A DNA stretch of 15,954 bases, taken from positions 1-15,954 of the forward strand of contig JBLNCU010000142.1 of NCBI GenBank assembly GCA_050260935.1, written 5' to 3'. Each line of letters begins with the position of its first letter. Within the stretch, counting starts at the first letter, position 1. The stretch is from UBA8346 sp050260935 (lineage in GTDB: Bacteria; Bacillota; UBA4882; UBA8346). Both the position numbers and the translations under genes were made by a program. Of this stretch, positions 1-7,276 are shown in pieces. Under the pieces are notes generated by a model. It searched no databases, was not told where the DNA came from, and was given only the letters and a program-made list of their open reading frames with translations.

Positions 1-345
1 AACTCCTATTGGGACCATCATGAGCCCGGTATATATGTGGATGTGGCCACCGGAGAGCCCTTATTCAGCTCCAAGGATAAATTCGATTCCGGTTGCGGCT
101 GGCCCAGTTTCACTAAACCCATTGATCCGGAGGTAGTGAATTACCGGAACGACCGCAGTTTCGGCATGGAGCGTATCGAAACCCGGAGCCGGGTCGGTGA
201 TAGTCATCTAGGACATGTATTTAAGGACGGTCCCCCGGACCAAGGCGGCTTGCGTTTCTGCATCAACAGCGCGGCGCTTCGTTTTATTCCCCTGGCCGAG
301 ATGGAAAAAGAGGGATACGGTTCATTGATACCACTGGTAAAGTGA
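1..345 (+). CDS. msrB: Peptide methionine (R)-S-oxide reductase, 5'-truncated by window edge
   Basis: The reading frame is open from base 1, so the gene begins outside the window; 114 residues are visible. The enzyme reduces the R-epimer of methionine sulfoxide in proteins, a cytoplasmic oxidative-repair activity. Seen in the sequence: the family signature around fragment residues 19-37 (GEPLFSSKDKFDSGCGWPSF), with the Cys that acts as resolving residue in many MsrB proteins, then SHLGHVF and the C-terminal GLRFCINSAALRFIP, whose Cys is the catalytic residue. The paired CxxC motifs of zinc-binding MsrB forms are absent in the visible part, so this belongs to the zinc-free type. An MsrA-MsrB fusion cannot be excluded because the N-terminus is missing. 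The gene converges on the CCG-domain gene with a 93-base gap that holds no convincing terminator. Confidence 0.95.
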   Translation, partial: NSYWDHHEPGIYVDVATGEPLFSSKDKFDSGCGWPSFTKPIDPEVVNYRNDRSFGMERIETRSRVGDSHLGHVFKDGPPDQGGLRFCINSAALRFIPLAEMEKEGYGSLIPLVK

Positions 346-438
346 ATTGAATCCTGTTGAAATCGAAAGTTTCATGTATGGGGAAAAGCATAATCGTCGG
401 TGTATACACGAGCACTCGCGGTTCAAGTTTTCTCCTGA

Positions 439-1107
439 TTAATGCTGATCAATAAATTGTTGGAGTTCTTCGTGCCAGGCTTGGGGTTCAAATATGCCGA
501 TCTCGGTGGTCTCTCCAAACAATAAATCCACCAGATAACGTGGTTTTTTCCCTCCGATATGCATTGCTTTCACACAAGAAACACAGTAAACCACTACATT
601 ATCACAGGGCATTTCCTCGGCGCGTTTTTTCATTTGCGCTTTGACTTGTTCATCCGGCAAAACACCGTAAAAACTATCGCCGCAACAGATTGCTTCGGTG
701 CGGGTATTTTTCGGTTCCCTAATTTTGATATTCATTTTTCCCAGGAGTTTTCTGATTGCCGAGTGTACTCTATCCTCGGTGCGGGTGGGACAGGCATCGT
801 GGATGGACATTTCGATACCGTCGTAGTCGGGAAAAGGAAAGGTTTTGTTGTCGGCTAATATTTCCCAAAGGGATATTGTGGATATGCCTTGATAAAGTTC
901 CCGGTATCTCCTGTCACAACCGGCGCAGGTATTTATTACCCGCGTGCCGCTTTCGAGTTTTGGTTCATGCCGGCAACAAATAAGATGTTCGGAAATACAG
1001 CCTAAATTGGTATTCAAGAACTTCAATACTTCTTTAGCCAGCTCTGGTTTATAGATCATAAGCGCGCATCCTGGGGCATAAACCTGTTTTATAGTAATCC
1101 CCTCCAA
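439..1107 (-). CDS. HdrB-like (Fe-S)-binding protein with two CCG domains
   Basis: A 222-residue protein with two complete cysteine-rich CCG repeats. The first uses C14, C44-C45, C61 and C64; the second uses C105, C141-C142, C175 and C178. In heterodisulfide reductase subunit B and related electron-transfer proteins this CXnCCGXnCXXC arrangement binds a noncubane [4Fe-4S] cluster that handles thiol/disulfide or electron-bifurcation chemistry. No signal peptide or membrane segment is seen, so a soluble redox subunit is likely; its partner is unknown. It is the last gene of the minus-strand run, 74 bases after the SDR gene, with no terminator between them. The start is odd: the longest frame begins with TTG at 1107, but this TTG overlaps the ribosome binding site GGAGGGG. 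The codon at good spacing from that site is ATA (1092-1090), and no ATG lies in frame near the conserved N-terminus. Confidence 0.85.
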   Translation of the reverse strand: MEGITIKQVYAPGCALMIYKPELAKEVLKFLNTNLGCISEHLICCRHEPKLESGTRVINTCAGCDRRYRELYQGISTISLWEILADNKTFPFPDYDGIEMSIHDACPTRTEDRVHSAIRKLLGKMNIKIREPKNTRTEAICCGDSFYGVLPDEQVKAQMKKRAEEMPCDNVVVYCVSCVKAMHIGGKKPRYLVDLLFGETTEIGIFEPQAWHEELQQFIDQH

Positions 1108-1181
1108 AATTCTTTCATAAAAAATGCATTCTATAAAAAAACCTAAATTAAATCAGTGAGTTTTTAGCGGGTTGTTCTTCC

Positions 1182-1994
1182 TTAAGGCTCTCTATATTCC
1201 CACCCATAATCCCCGCTATAAATCATTTGCCTGGTCATGCCGCCATCTATGGTAATATTTTGACCAGTAATAAATCCGTTTTCCTCATCGCATAGGAACA
1301 TTACGGCTTTGGCAATATCAAGCGGCTTCCCGACCCGGTGGACCGGATGTTGGTACTTATCGGTGCGGCTGTGTTTACGCTCAAAATCATCATCATAGTT
1401 GGCGTTGACATCGATCCAACCAGGGCTGACACTGTTAACCCGAACTTTACCGGCGAGACTAATGGCTAAAGCATGGGTCAAAGCGGAAATTCCACCCTTG
1501 GCTGCGGTGTAACTCTCGGTATCCGGCTGAGACATCAGACTCCTGGTTGAGGAGATATTGACAATAGCCCCGCCAGGGCTGAAATGATCCCGAAACAACT
1601 TGGCCAGCATATAGGGGGCGGTTACCCCTACTTTTAAAACATAAGTAAAATCATCATAATCGCAGCCGGAGATAATCCCCTTCCGGGTTAAACAGGCATT
1701 ATTGATCAGATAATCGACCCGGCCGTATTTTTCAATGACTTGGGCGGCGAAGTTCTCCAACACTGCTTTTTCGGCAATATCACCCCAATAAAAGAGTCCC
1801 CCGCCGCGGTTTCCTCCTATCTCAGCCAGGGTTTTTTCCCCGGCGGTTTTGTTTAAATCAATAAAAGCCACCTTTGCTCCATTTCCGGCAAATTCCTTGA
1901 CGATGCAAAGGCCGATTCCAGCCGCTCCGCCGGTTACTACAGAAATTTTGTTTTCAAAACTCATGGGGCGCCCCGTAAAAATTTTTTTCATCAA
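1182..1994 (-). CDS. Short-chain dehydrogenase/reductase (SDR)
   Basis: A classical SDR oxidoreductase of about 260-270 residues. Counting from the 1994 start, the NAD(P)-binding glycine motif TGGAAGIG is at residues 21-28, the structural NNA at 98-100, and the catalytic triad is S149, Y162 and K166 in the usual S-x12-Y-x3-K spacing. A C-terminal GFITGQNITIDGGM segment is typical of the family. Residues after VNSVSPGW are charged (YDDDFERKHSRTDKYQHP), which would shape substrate choice but does not identify the substrate. The start is uncertain: TTG at 1994, ATG at 1991 and ATG at 1964 are all possible, and none has a convincing ribosome binding site; the 1964 start (MSFENK) fits the usual SDR N-terminus best. 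It lies 35 bases after the flavodoxin-like gene and is probably cotranscribed with it. Confidence 0.9.
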   Translation of the reverse strand: MMKKIFTGRPMSFENKISVVTGGAAGIGLCIVKEFAGNGAKVAFIDLNKTAGEKTLAEIGGNRGGGLFYWGDIAEKAVLENFAAQVIEKYGRVDYLINNACLTRKGIISGCDYDDFTYVLKVGVTAPYMLAKLFRDHFSPGGAIVNISSTRSLMSQPDTESYTAAKGGISALTHALAISLAGKVRVNSVSPGWIDVNANYDDDFERKHSRTDKYQHPVHRVGKPLDIAKAVMFLCDEENGFITGQNITIDGGMTRQMIYSGDYGWEYREP

Positions 1995-2029
1995 GTCGAT
2001 ATTTCACTATTTTCCGGCTTTGCCGATAT

Positions 2030-2551
2030 TCACTGGCGGACATAGGCGATCAAGTCCTTAATATTCTTTTGGTTAGTGAAATCCACCGGCTTTTCGTAGG
2101 CATGGAGCATCCCTTTTTCATCCGGCGTCAAGTCCTTTTTCCGTTTAAGCTTCCATTTTAACAAGGTCATCAGTATTTTATCCACCAGCTTCAACTTGCT
2201 GTAATCAAATCCTCCACGCAAGTAAAAGAAACGAATCTGTTTCAACTGCCCGGCGGTAAAGTTTTTATTTATAACGTCATTAATAGCCTCTTCTGTGGCT
2301 GGCGAGGCCCCGCTTGCAAAGATAACAACTTTCTTACCTTTAAGCCTGTCCAGATTTAGTGTTATTAACTTTATTCCATTAATACCGGCGGCGTACAACC
2401 CGCCTCCGTAAATCACGGTGTCGTAAGCGGCAAACTGATCCGGCGTCACCCGGGAAGCTTCGAAGATATCCGCTGATAGCTCCCGGGCTATCCATTCCGC
2501 GTAACGTTTGACAAAGCCGGTTTTGGATTTGTAGATAACAATTGTTTTCAT
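2030..2551 (-). CDS. Flavodoxin-domain protein (HemG/flavodoxin_5 type)
   Basis: A 173-residue protein with a flavodoxin fold. The N-terminal beta strand and FMN phosphate loop read MKTIVIYKSKTGFVKRYAEW, where KSKTG replaces the common T/S-x-T-G-x-T loop. The segment VIYGGGLYAAGINGIK and the strand KKVVIFASGASP are the other conserved blocks. The second half is basic and resembles the extended flavodoxins related to HemG (menaquinone-dependent protoporphyrinogen oxidase), but I see no specific evidence for a heme role. It should be a cytoplasmic one- or two-electron carrier or reductase with FMN. The start is supported by AGAGGGG nine bases before ATG. It sits 83 bases after sfsA and 35 bases before the SDR gene. 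Confidence 0.82.
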   Translation of the reverse strand: MKTIVIYKSKTGFVKRYAEWIARELSADIFEASRVTPDQFAAYDTVIYGGGLYAAGINGIKLITLNLDRLKGKKVVIFASGASPATEEAINDVINKNFTAGQLKQIRFFYLRGGFDYSKLKLVDKILMTLLKWKLKRKKDLTPDEKGMLHAYEKPVDFTNQKNIKDLIAYVRQ

Positions 2552-2634
2552 CGCTGTCCCCTCTCATTAGACTTTTACCGACCACCCGGAACCCAGTCTT
2601 AGCTGCTTTATGTAATTATTATCGGCCCCGGGGG

Positions 2635-3363
2635 TCAATGGTTTAAGAAAAAACTCTCCGGCCCGAGGCATACCCTGATTTGATTGGTTAAAACCAATTC
2701 TCCGGGCGAAACTTTACACTCATAAGCCAGAATCTTTACCCCCGCCGCAGCGGCTTCTTCAACAGCCAGCGCAAATTCGCCATCCATCTCCCGGTTCGGT
2801 CTGAAGTAATCGACTCCTCCCAGTTGGATTAGAAAGATCACCGCGCATCGATAACCCTGATAAGTGGCCAAGATCAATTCCCGTAAATGTCTCGTCCCAC
2901 GCTCGGTTGGGGCATCCGGAAACAAGGCTATCCCGTCTTTTTCGAGAGTAACGCCTTTAACCTCAATAAATCCCTTTTGGGAATTTGTCTCATAATAAAA
3001 ATCAAAGCGGGAACTAGCAAAGTTTATTTCCGGATGTAACACTTGGAGATCCGGAATCGCGCTGATTTTATTTCTCATTAATGCTGACTTCACAACCGCA
3101 TTAGGAGCTTGAGAGTCGATATTAATCAAACAATCCCCTTTAAGGGCAGCTATCAAAGAATAACGCAGTTTACAGTTGGGGTTAGAGCGCTCTTCCAGAT
3201 ATACCTTGGCCCCCGGCAGCAGGATCTCCCGGCAGCGGCCGGTATTTTTCACATGGACCCGTTCTTCCTTGCCACAGATCAGTACTCTGGCTACAAAACG
3301 GTTGGGCCGTTCTAAAAAAATCCCTTCTATAACCTTGGTGTATTTTAAGTCGGGATCCGCCAT
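2635..3363 (-). CDS. sfsA: Sugar fermentation stimulation protein homolog SfsA
   Basis: A 242-residue protein when started at ATG 3363 (MADPDLKYTK), close to the family length of about 235. The family signature EVKGVTL is at residues 134-140 and FPDAPTERGTRHLREL follows at 148-163. SRFDFYY with D121, together with E134 and K136, resembles a PD-(D/E)xK nuclease-like centre; E. coli SfsA is described as DNA-binding and its biochemical role is unsettled. Start choice: ATG 3372 overlaps the TGA of the upstream gene as ATGA, but AAGGA lies directly against it, while the ATG at 3363 has AAGGA at nine-base spacing, so 3363 is preferred. Either way, translation is likely coupled to the iron-sulfur flavoprotein gene. 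Confidence 0.93.
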   Translation of the reverse strand: MADPDLKYTKVIEGIFLERPNRFVARVLICGKEERVHVKNTGRCREILLPGAKVYLEERSNPNCKLRYSLIAALKGDCLINIDSQAPNAVVKSALMRNKISAIPDLQVLHPEINFASSRFDFYYETNSQKGFIEVKGVTLEKDGIALFPDAPTERGTRHLRELILATYQGYRCAVIFLIQLGGVDYFRPNREMDGEFALAVEEAAAAGVKILAYECKVSPGELVLTNQIRVCLGPESFFLNH

Positions 3364-3368
3364 GTTTA

Positions 3369-4163
3369 TCATTCCTTGAGAAGTGCGTTCCTTCTGCGAA
3401 CGCCCATTTCCCTTCCCATCCAATCAACAATTTTACCAAAGCCTCTCCGGAACAATCCGAGCGAAACGGGATAATAGTAGTCGGATTGAAGCCAGCCTTG
3501 ATCCCGGAAATAGCGATAATCTCTTGACTTCGGGTCCGGATTTGCGTAATACATCGATCGGACCATTCGGAAGATGAAAAAACGAAACAAAGACGGTGCT
3601 TTAGTTTTTTGGGTATTTAATTTTTGATAAAACTTGGCCGCCGCTGTGGCTGTCTTTTTTAGGACCGCTTCCTGTTCAGCCGCTGTCCGGGGAGAAATGG
3701 TGGTGACAAAAAAACCCCTAGTGATCTTAAACCCCCACCACTCCCCCACCTGATCCAGATATTTAACGATCTCTTTTCCTCCGTATACCCCCTGGGTTAC
3801 GATACCGATTGAGGTTTTCCGGAAAAACCGGGGCCGGTGAAATAAAAAAGCCAGCCGGTCAAAGAAATTCTTCATAAGCGCCGTTACATTCAACGAATAA
3901 TTGGGGGTGGCGAAAATCACCCCATCGGATTCATCCATTTTCCGTAAGAGCAGACTTAAATCATCCTTTAAAGGACAGTATTCTTCGCCCTTGGAAAGGC
4001 AGTTAAAACAGCCTTTACAGTTCTGAAGGTCGACATCTTTTAAAAACACGTACTCAAAATCAATATCACCATACTGCTTAAGATCTTTTTCGAACTCCTG
4101 GACTACTTGATAGGTCTCCAATTTACGGGGGCTTCCGATAAAAGCGGTTACTTTTTTGGCCAT
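3369..4163 (-). CDS. Iron-sulfur flavoprotein / NADPH-dependent FMN reductase family
   Basis: A 264-residue protein of the flavodoxin-like fold superfamily. The N-terminus MAKKVTAFIGSPRK provides the FMN phosphate-binding loop (GSPRK, residues 10-14). A compact cysteine motif follows: C49, C52, C55 and C63 (CX2CX2CX7C), which matches the [4Fe-4S] ligand set of archaeal and clostridial iron-sulfur flavoproteins (Isf). SDGVIFATPNYSLNVTALMKNFFDRLAF is the second conserved flavin-site block. Isf-type proteins carry electrons from ferredoxin to small oxidants such as O2 or H2O2, or act as quinone or nitro reductases; the acceptor here is unknown. The start has AAAGGAGT seven bases before ATG. It is the first gene after the terminator that closes the acyl-CoA synthetase unit, so it should have its own promoter in 4164-4290, where I see no clear hexamers. 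Confidence 0.87.
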   Translation of the reverse strand: MAKKVTAFIGSPRKLETYQVVQEFEKDLKQYGDIDFEYVFLKDVDLQNCKGCFNCLSKGEEYCPLKDDLSLLLRKMDESDGVIFATPNYSLNVTALMKNFFDRLAFLFHRPRFFRKTSIGIVTQGVYGGKEIVKYLDQVGEWWGFKITRGFFVTTISPRTAAEQEAVLKKTATAAAKFYQKLNTQKTKAPSLFRFFIFRMVRSMYYANPDPKSRDYRYFRDQGWLQSDYYYPVSLGLFRRGFGKIVDWMGREMGVRRRNALLKE

Positions 4164-4283
4164 GCCGGACTCCTTTGTTGTTTATGATTAATTCTTTTCG
4201 CGGTATATCATGGAAATCCTCTAAAAAGAAAGCTGGAAACCTTCCTCGATTACCCTGAACAGGTCTCCTTAACAAAGTCCCAA

Positions 4284-4318
4284 TAAAAGAAAAGAGCGGA
4301 GACTTTTTCGCTCCGCCC
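4284..4318 (-). terminator. Intrinsic terminator of the acyl-CoA synthetase unit
   Basis: A hairpin with 6-bp GC-rich arms (GCGGAG at 4296-4301 and CTCCGC at 4311-4316) lies 18 bases past the fusion gene stop. Read on the minus strand it is followed by TCTTTTCTTTT. It separates the T-box transcript from the downstream redox genes. Confidence 0.75.
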
Positions 4319-4334
4319 ATTGGATACTTTTTTA

Positions 4335-6866
4335 TCAGGCGGTAACAATCCGGCTCTCGGCTTGCAGACCCAGCTTTTCCACGGCCTGTTCCCGCATTTT
4401 GTATTTCATAATTTTCCCGGCCGCATTCATCGGAAACTCAGTGACAAACTCAACGTAACGCGGAGTTTTATGCTTTGCCATGTGTGAACGGACATACTCT
4501 TTCAACTCGTCGACAGTCATGGTAACGCCGTCCTTCAAGATAACGCAGGCCATAATCTCCTCGCCGTACTGTTTGTCGGGGACGCCGATGACTTGAACGT
4601 CTTTCACTTTGGGATGGGTATAGATGAAATCCTCGATCTCCTTGGGATAAATATTCTCGCCGCCGCGAATGATCATATCCTTGATCCGTCCGGTGATTTT
4701 ATAATACCCGTTTTCGTCGCGCCTCGCCAGGTCGCCGGTGTGCAGCCAACCGTTTTCATCAATGGCGGCCGCAGTCGCCTCAGGCATTTTGTAATAGCCT
4801 TTCATGATATTGTAGCCCCGGGCCACAAACTCCCCATCGACATTATCCGGTAAATCCTCTCCGGTTTTAGGATCGACGATCTTGCATTCCACACCGGGAA
4901 GCGCCCGGCCGACCGTGTTGACCCGCAATTCAAGCGAATCATCAACACGGCTTTGGGTACATCCGGGCGAGGACTCGGTTTGGCCGAAGACAATCGTAAT
5001 CTCCTTCATGTTCATCTTGTCGACCACGTCCTGCATCACTTTGACCGGACACGGACTGCCGGCCATAATCCCTGTTCTCATGTAGGAGAAATCAGTCTTC
5101 GGAAAGTCCTCATGTTCCAGCATGGCGATGAACATGGTGGGAACCCCATGGAAACAAGTGATTTTCTCCCGGTTGATGCAATCCAGCGACAGCTTGGGCG
5201 AAAAATATGGTATCGGAGACATGGTGACCCCATGGGTCATGGCGGCGGTCATGGCCAGCACCATCCCGAAACAATGAAACATCGGCACATGAATCATCAG
5301 GCGGTCGGCCGTGGAGAAATCCATGCAATCGCCGATGCATTTGCCGTTATTGACCACATTGTAATGAGTGAGCATAACGCCCTTGGGAAAACCGGTGGTT
5401 CCCGAGGTGTATTGCATATTACAGACATCGTGTTTGTTGATGGAAAACGCGCGGCGGTAAACCTCCTCCACCGGCACTCTTTCCGCCATGGCGATGGCCT
5501 CATCCCATGTCAGACAACCTTTTTGTTTAGAGTCTATAGTGATGATATTGCGCAAGAAAGGCAGACGTTTAATATGAAGCGGCTTTCCGGCTTCGGCGGT
5601 TTCCAGTTCCGGGCAGATTTCCTTAATAATCCCGACATAATCGGAGTCCTTAAAACCGTCGATCATCACTAGAGTATGGGTATCCGACTGGCGGAGCAAA
5701 TATTCCGCCTCGTGAATCTTGTAGGCGGTGTTCACCGTGACCAAAACAGCGCCAATTTTAGTAGCCGACCAGAAGGTGATGAACCACTGGGGAACGTTGG
5801 TGGCCCAGATCGCTACATGGTCACCCGGTTTGACTCCGAGCGCAATCAATGATCGGGCAAAAGTGTCAACATCGTCCCTGAATTGGGAATAGGTCCGGGT
5901 GTAATCCAAGGTCGTGTAACGGAAGGCGTACTGGTCGGGAAACTCTTCCACCATCCTGTCAAGGACCTGCGGAAAAGTCAGATCGATAAGAATATCCTTC
6001 TCCCAGACATATTTGCCGGTTTTGGCGTTATTATCGAACAAACGGCCCCTAGTGGCGCTTTTTTTACTATAGCGGCCCATAAACTCCACGAAGTGCGGAA
6101 AAACAACGCCCGCATCATCGAGATCCGCCGCCCAGCGTTTGACCCATTCCAAAGAAATGTAACCTTCGTATTTAATTGAGCGCAGAGCCAGCATAATGTC
6201 ATCGATGGGCAGGTCTCCCTCGCCCATCATGCGGTATTGAACCTTGCCGTTCTCCATTACTGAATCTTTTGCATGCACATATTTAATATAAGCGCCGAGA
6301 TTCTGCACAGTCTTGCCGGGTGTTTCTCCCGCATAGCGGTAAGGATGATGGATATCCCACAAGGCGGCCACCGCGTCGCTCGCCGCTTGGTCCAGCAGTT
6401 TACACAGACGGGCTGTGTCGGAATAGACACCGTTAGTCTCAACCAATAAGGTGACACCATTTTCTTCGGCAACCGGGATTAGGCGTTTCAAAGCGGCCAG
6501 TACCACTCCGTCATCAACATCCCCTTCGGGCTGCGGCTCAAGATCAGCCAGGATACGGATATACGGTGTGCCGAGTTTGGCGGCCAATGTAATATACTGC
6601 ATAATTTCTTCATAGTTTTGCTGCGCCTGTTCGCCGAATTTCAGACAACAGCCTGAAGAAAGGCAAGGTATTTCCAGGCGTAACTCGGAAAGCTTCTTCA
6701 AGGTCTGGGGCAATTGGTTTTCGGTGAAAGGTTGCGCTTTTACCGCCAAGATTTCTTGACCCAATCCACGGATTTCAATACCGTCAAAACCAAGATCCTT
6801 AGCCATTGAATAGATTTCAGTCCAATCGAAATCAGGGCAACCAAGGGTTGAAAAAGCAATTTTCAT
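4335..6866 (-). CDS. Fusion of sugar-phosphate-isomerase-like TIM barrel and AMP-forming acyl-CoA synthetase
   Basis: An 843-residue protein with two full enzymes in one frame. Residues 1-265 form a xylose-isomerase-like (AP endonuclease 2) TIM barrel with plausible metal ligands E143 (LLVETNG), D171 (WDIHHPYR), H198 (KYVHAKDS) and E240 (ISLEW). After a linker at about 268-290, residues 291-843 are a complete acyl-CoA synthetase: P-loop YTSGTTGFPKG at 486-496, GQTE at 628-631, TGD at 710-712, GRIKDMIIRGGENIYPKE at 727-743 and the adenylation lysine K818 in NAAGKIMK. The second half should activate a carboxylic acid to its CoA thioester with ATP; chain length cannot be read from sequence. The barrel substrate is unknown. 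Start: GGGGAGG five bases before ATG. It is transcribed alone, behind a leucine-type T-box and before an intrinsic terminator. No frameshift or missing core motif is seen, so both domains look active. Confidence 0.93.
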   Translation of the reverse strand: MKIAFSTLGCPDFDWTEIYSMAKDLGFDGIEIRGLGQEILAVKAQPFTENQLPQTLKKLSELRLEIPCLSSGCCLKFGEQAQQNYEEIMQYITLAAKLGTPYIRILADLEPQPEGDVDDGVVLAALKRLIPVAEENGVTLLVETNGVYSDTARLCKLLDQAASDAVAALWDIHHPYRYAGETPGKTVQNLGAYIKYVHAKDSVMENGKVQYRMMGEGDLPIDDIMLALRSIKYEGYISLEWVKRWAADLDDAGVVFPHFVEFMGRYSKKSATRGRLFDNNAKTGKYVWEKDILIDLTFPQVLDRMVEEFPDQYAFRYTTLDYTRTYSQFRDDVDTFARSLIALGVKPGDHVAIWATNVPQWFITFWSATKIGAVLVTVNTAYKIHEAEYLLRQSDTHTLVMIDGFKDSDYVGIIKEICPELETAEAGKPLHIKRLPFLRNIITIDSKQKGCLTWDEAIAMAERVPVEEVYRRAFSINKHDVCNMQYTSGTTGFPKGVMLTHYNVVNNGKCIGDCMDFSTADRLMIHVPMFHCFGMVLAMTAAMTHGVTMSPIPYFSPKLSLDCINREKITCFHGVPTMFIAMLEHEDFPKTDFSYMRTGIMAGSPCPVKVMQDVVDKMNMKEITIVFGQTESSPGCTQSRVDDSLELRVNTVGRALPGVECKIVDPKTGEDLPDNVDGEFVARGYNIMKGYYKMPEATAAAIDENGWLHTGDLARRDENGYYKITGRIKDMIIRGGENIYPKEIEDFIYTHPKVKDVQVIGVPDKQYGEEIMACVILKDGVTMTVDELKEYVRSHMAKHKTPRYVEFVTEFPMNAAGKIMKYKMREQAVEKLGLQAESRIVTA

Positions 6867-6929
6867 AATAACCTCCCCTTAAATTACGGTTTATTGATAC
6901 ACCCGCTTGTTCCTTTTTGAGCAGATCAT

Positions 6930-6974
6930 AAAAAAAGCCTTCGTCCCTATGCATTTCTGCAAGAGACGAAAGCT
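6930..6974 (-). terminator. T-box-controlled terminator
   Basis: Ten paired bases (AGCTTTCGTC with GACGAAGGCT, one G-U pair) are followed by a T run at 6935-6930. The 5' part competes with the T-box antiterminator. This is the off-state of the leader. Confidence 0.88.
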
Positions 6975-7225
6975 TATACTCCCGTGGTACCACTCTTATT
7001 GGTGTAGTAAATACACCCACTTTAAGCATCAATTCTAAAACTAATGCCCTCTCGTAATAACGGCGAGAAACCGGTCGCGCTTACTTGTCGCGGCTGCCGT
7101 AACAGCCGCCGTTTTTCGGCTGACTGCTCAAGGGTGAGTTCACAACCTGCTTGACGTGCTGTTTTTCAGCAACCAACAGCTCTCTAAGTACGCATTCGCA
7201 GCGTGTTTTCCCTATCAACGCATTA
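6930..7225 (-). ncRNA. T-box leader, specifier CUC (leucine)
   Basis: All canonical parts are present on the minus strand. Stem I has AGAGAG (7185-7180) and a GGTTGCTGAAA-type distal loop, then GAA-CTC-A followed by CCCTTGAGC. The codon at the specifier position is CTC at 7138-7136; its spacing to TTGAGC is the same as that of the GGC specifier in the B. subtilis glyQS leader. The T-box sequence AGAGTGGTACCACGGGAG lies at 6995-6978, and its TGGT bulge pairs with ACCA, agreeing with the A73 discriminator of bacterial tRNA-Leu. A terminator follows: arms at 6974-6965 and 6945-6936 (10 bp) and six to seven T. Uncharged tRNA-Leu should stabilise the antiterminator and turn on the fusion gene at 6866. 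Confidence 0.93.
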
Positions 7226-7247
7226 ATAATTTTTAAATGTGGTATAA

Positions 7248-7276
7248 AAATTATCAAATTTTACGCTATTTGTCAA
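7248..7276 (-). promoter_or_regulatory. Promoter of the T-box/acyl-CoA synthetase unit
   Basis: A perfect -35 TTGACA lies at 7276-7271. The -10 is less certain: TAATTT at 7253-7248 gives a 17-base spacer, while GATAAT at 7255-7250 matches the consensus better but leaves 15. Either would start transcription 15-25 bases before stem I. The -35 lies within the last codons of the open frame that runs out of the istA relic. Confidence 0.6.

Noticed and set aside
400..409. Perfect 10-bp palindrome GTGTATACAC between msrB and the CCG gene
   Set aside because: It lies between two convergent gene ends with no promoter and no T run, so neither an operator nor a terminator is supported.
4163..4335. One long operon from the T-box leader through the redox genes
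   Set aside because: A GC-rich hairpin with a T-rich tail at 4284-4318 follows the fusion gene, so leucine control probably does not extend further.
4593..5672. Long open frames on the plus strand opposite the acyl-CoA synthetase, including one of 239 codons
   Set aside because: They are antisense shadows of a well-conserved enzyme, His-rich, with no ribosome binding site and no recognisable domain.
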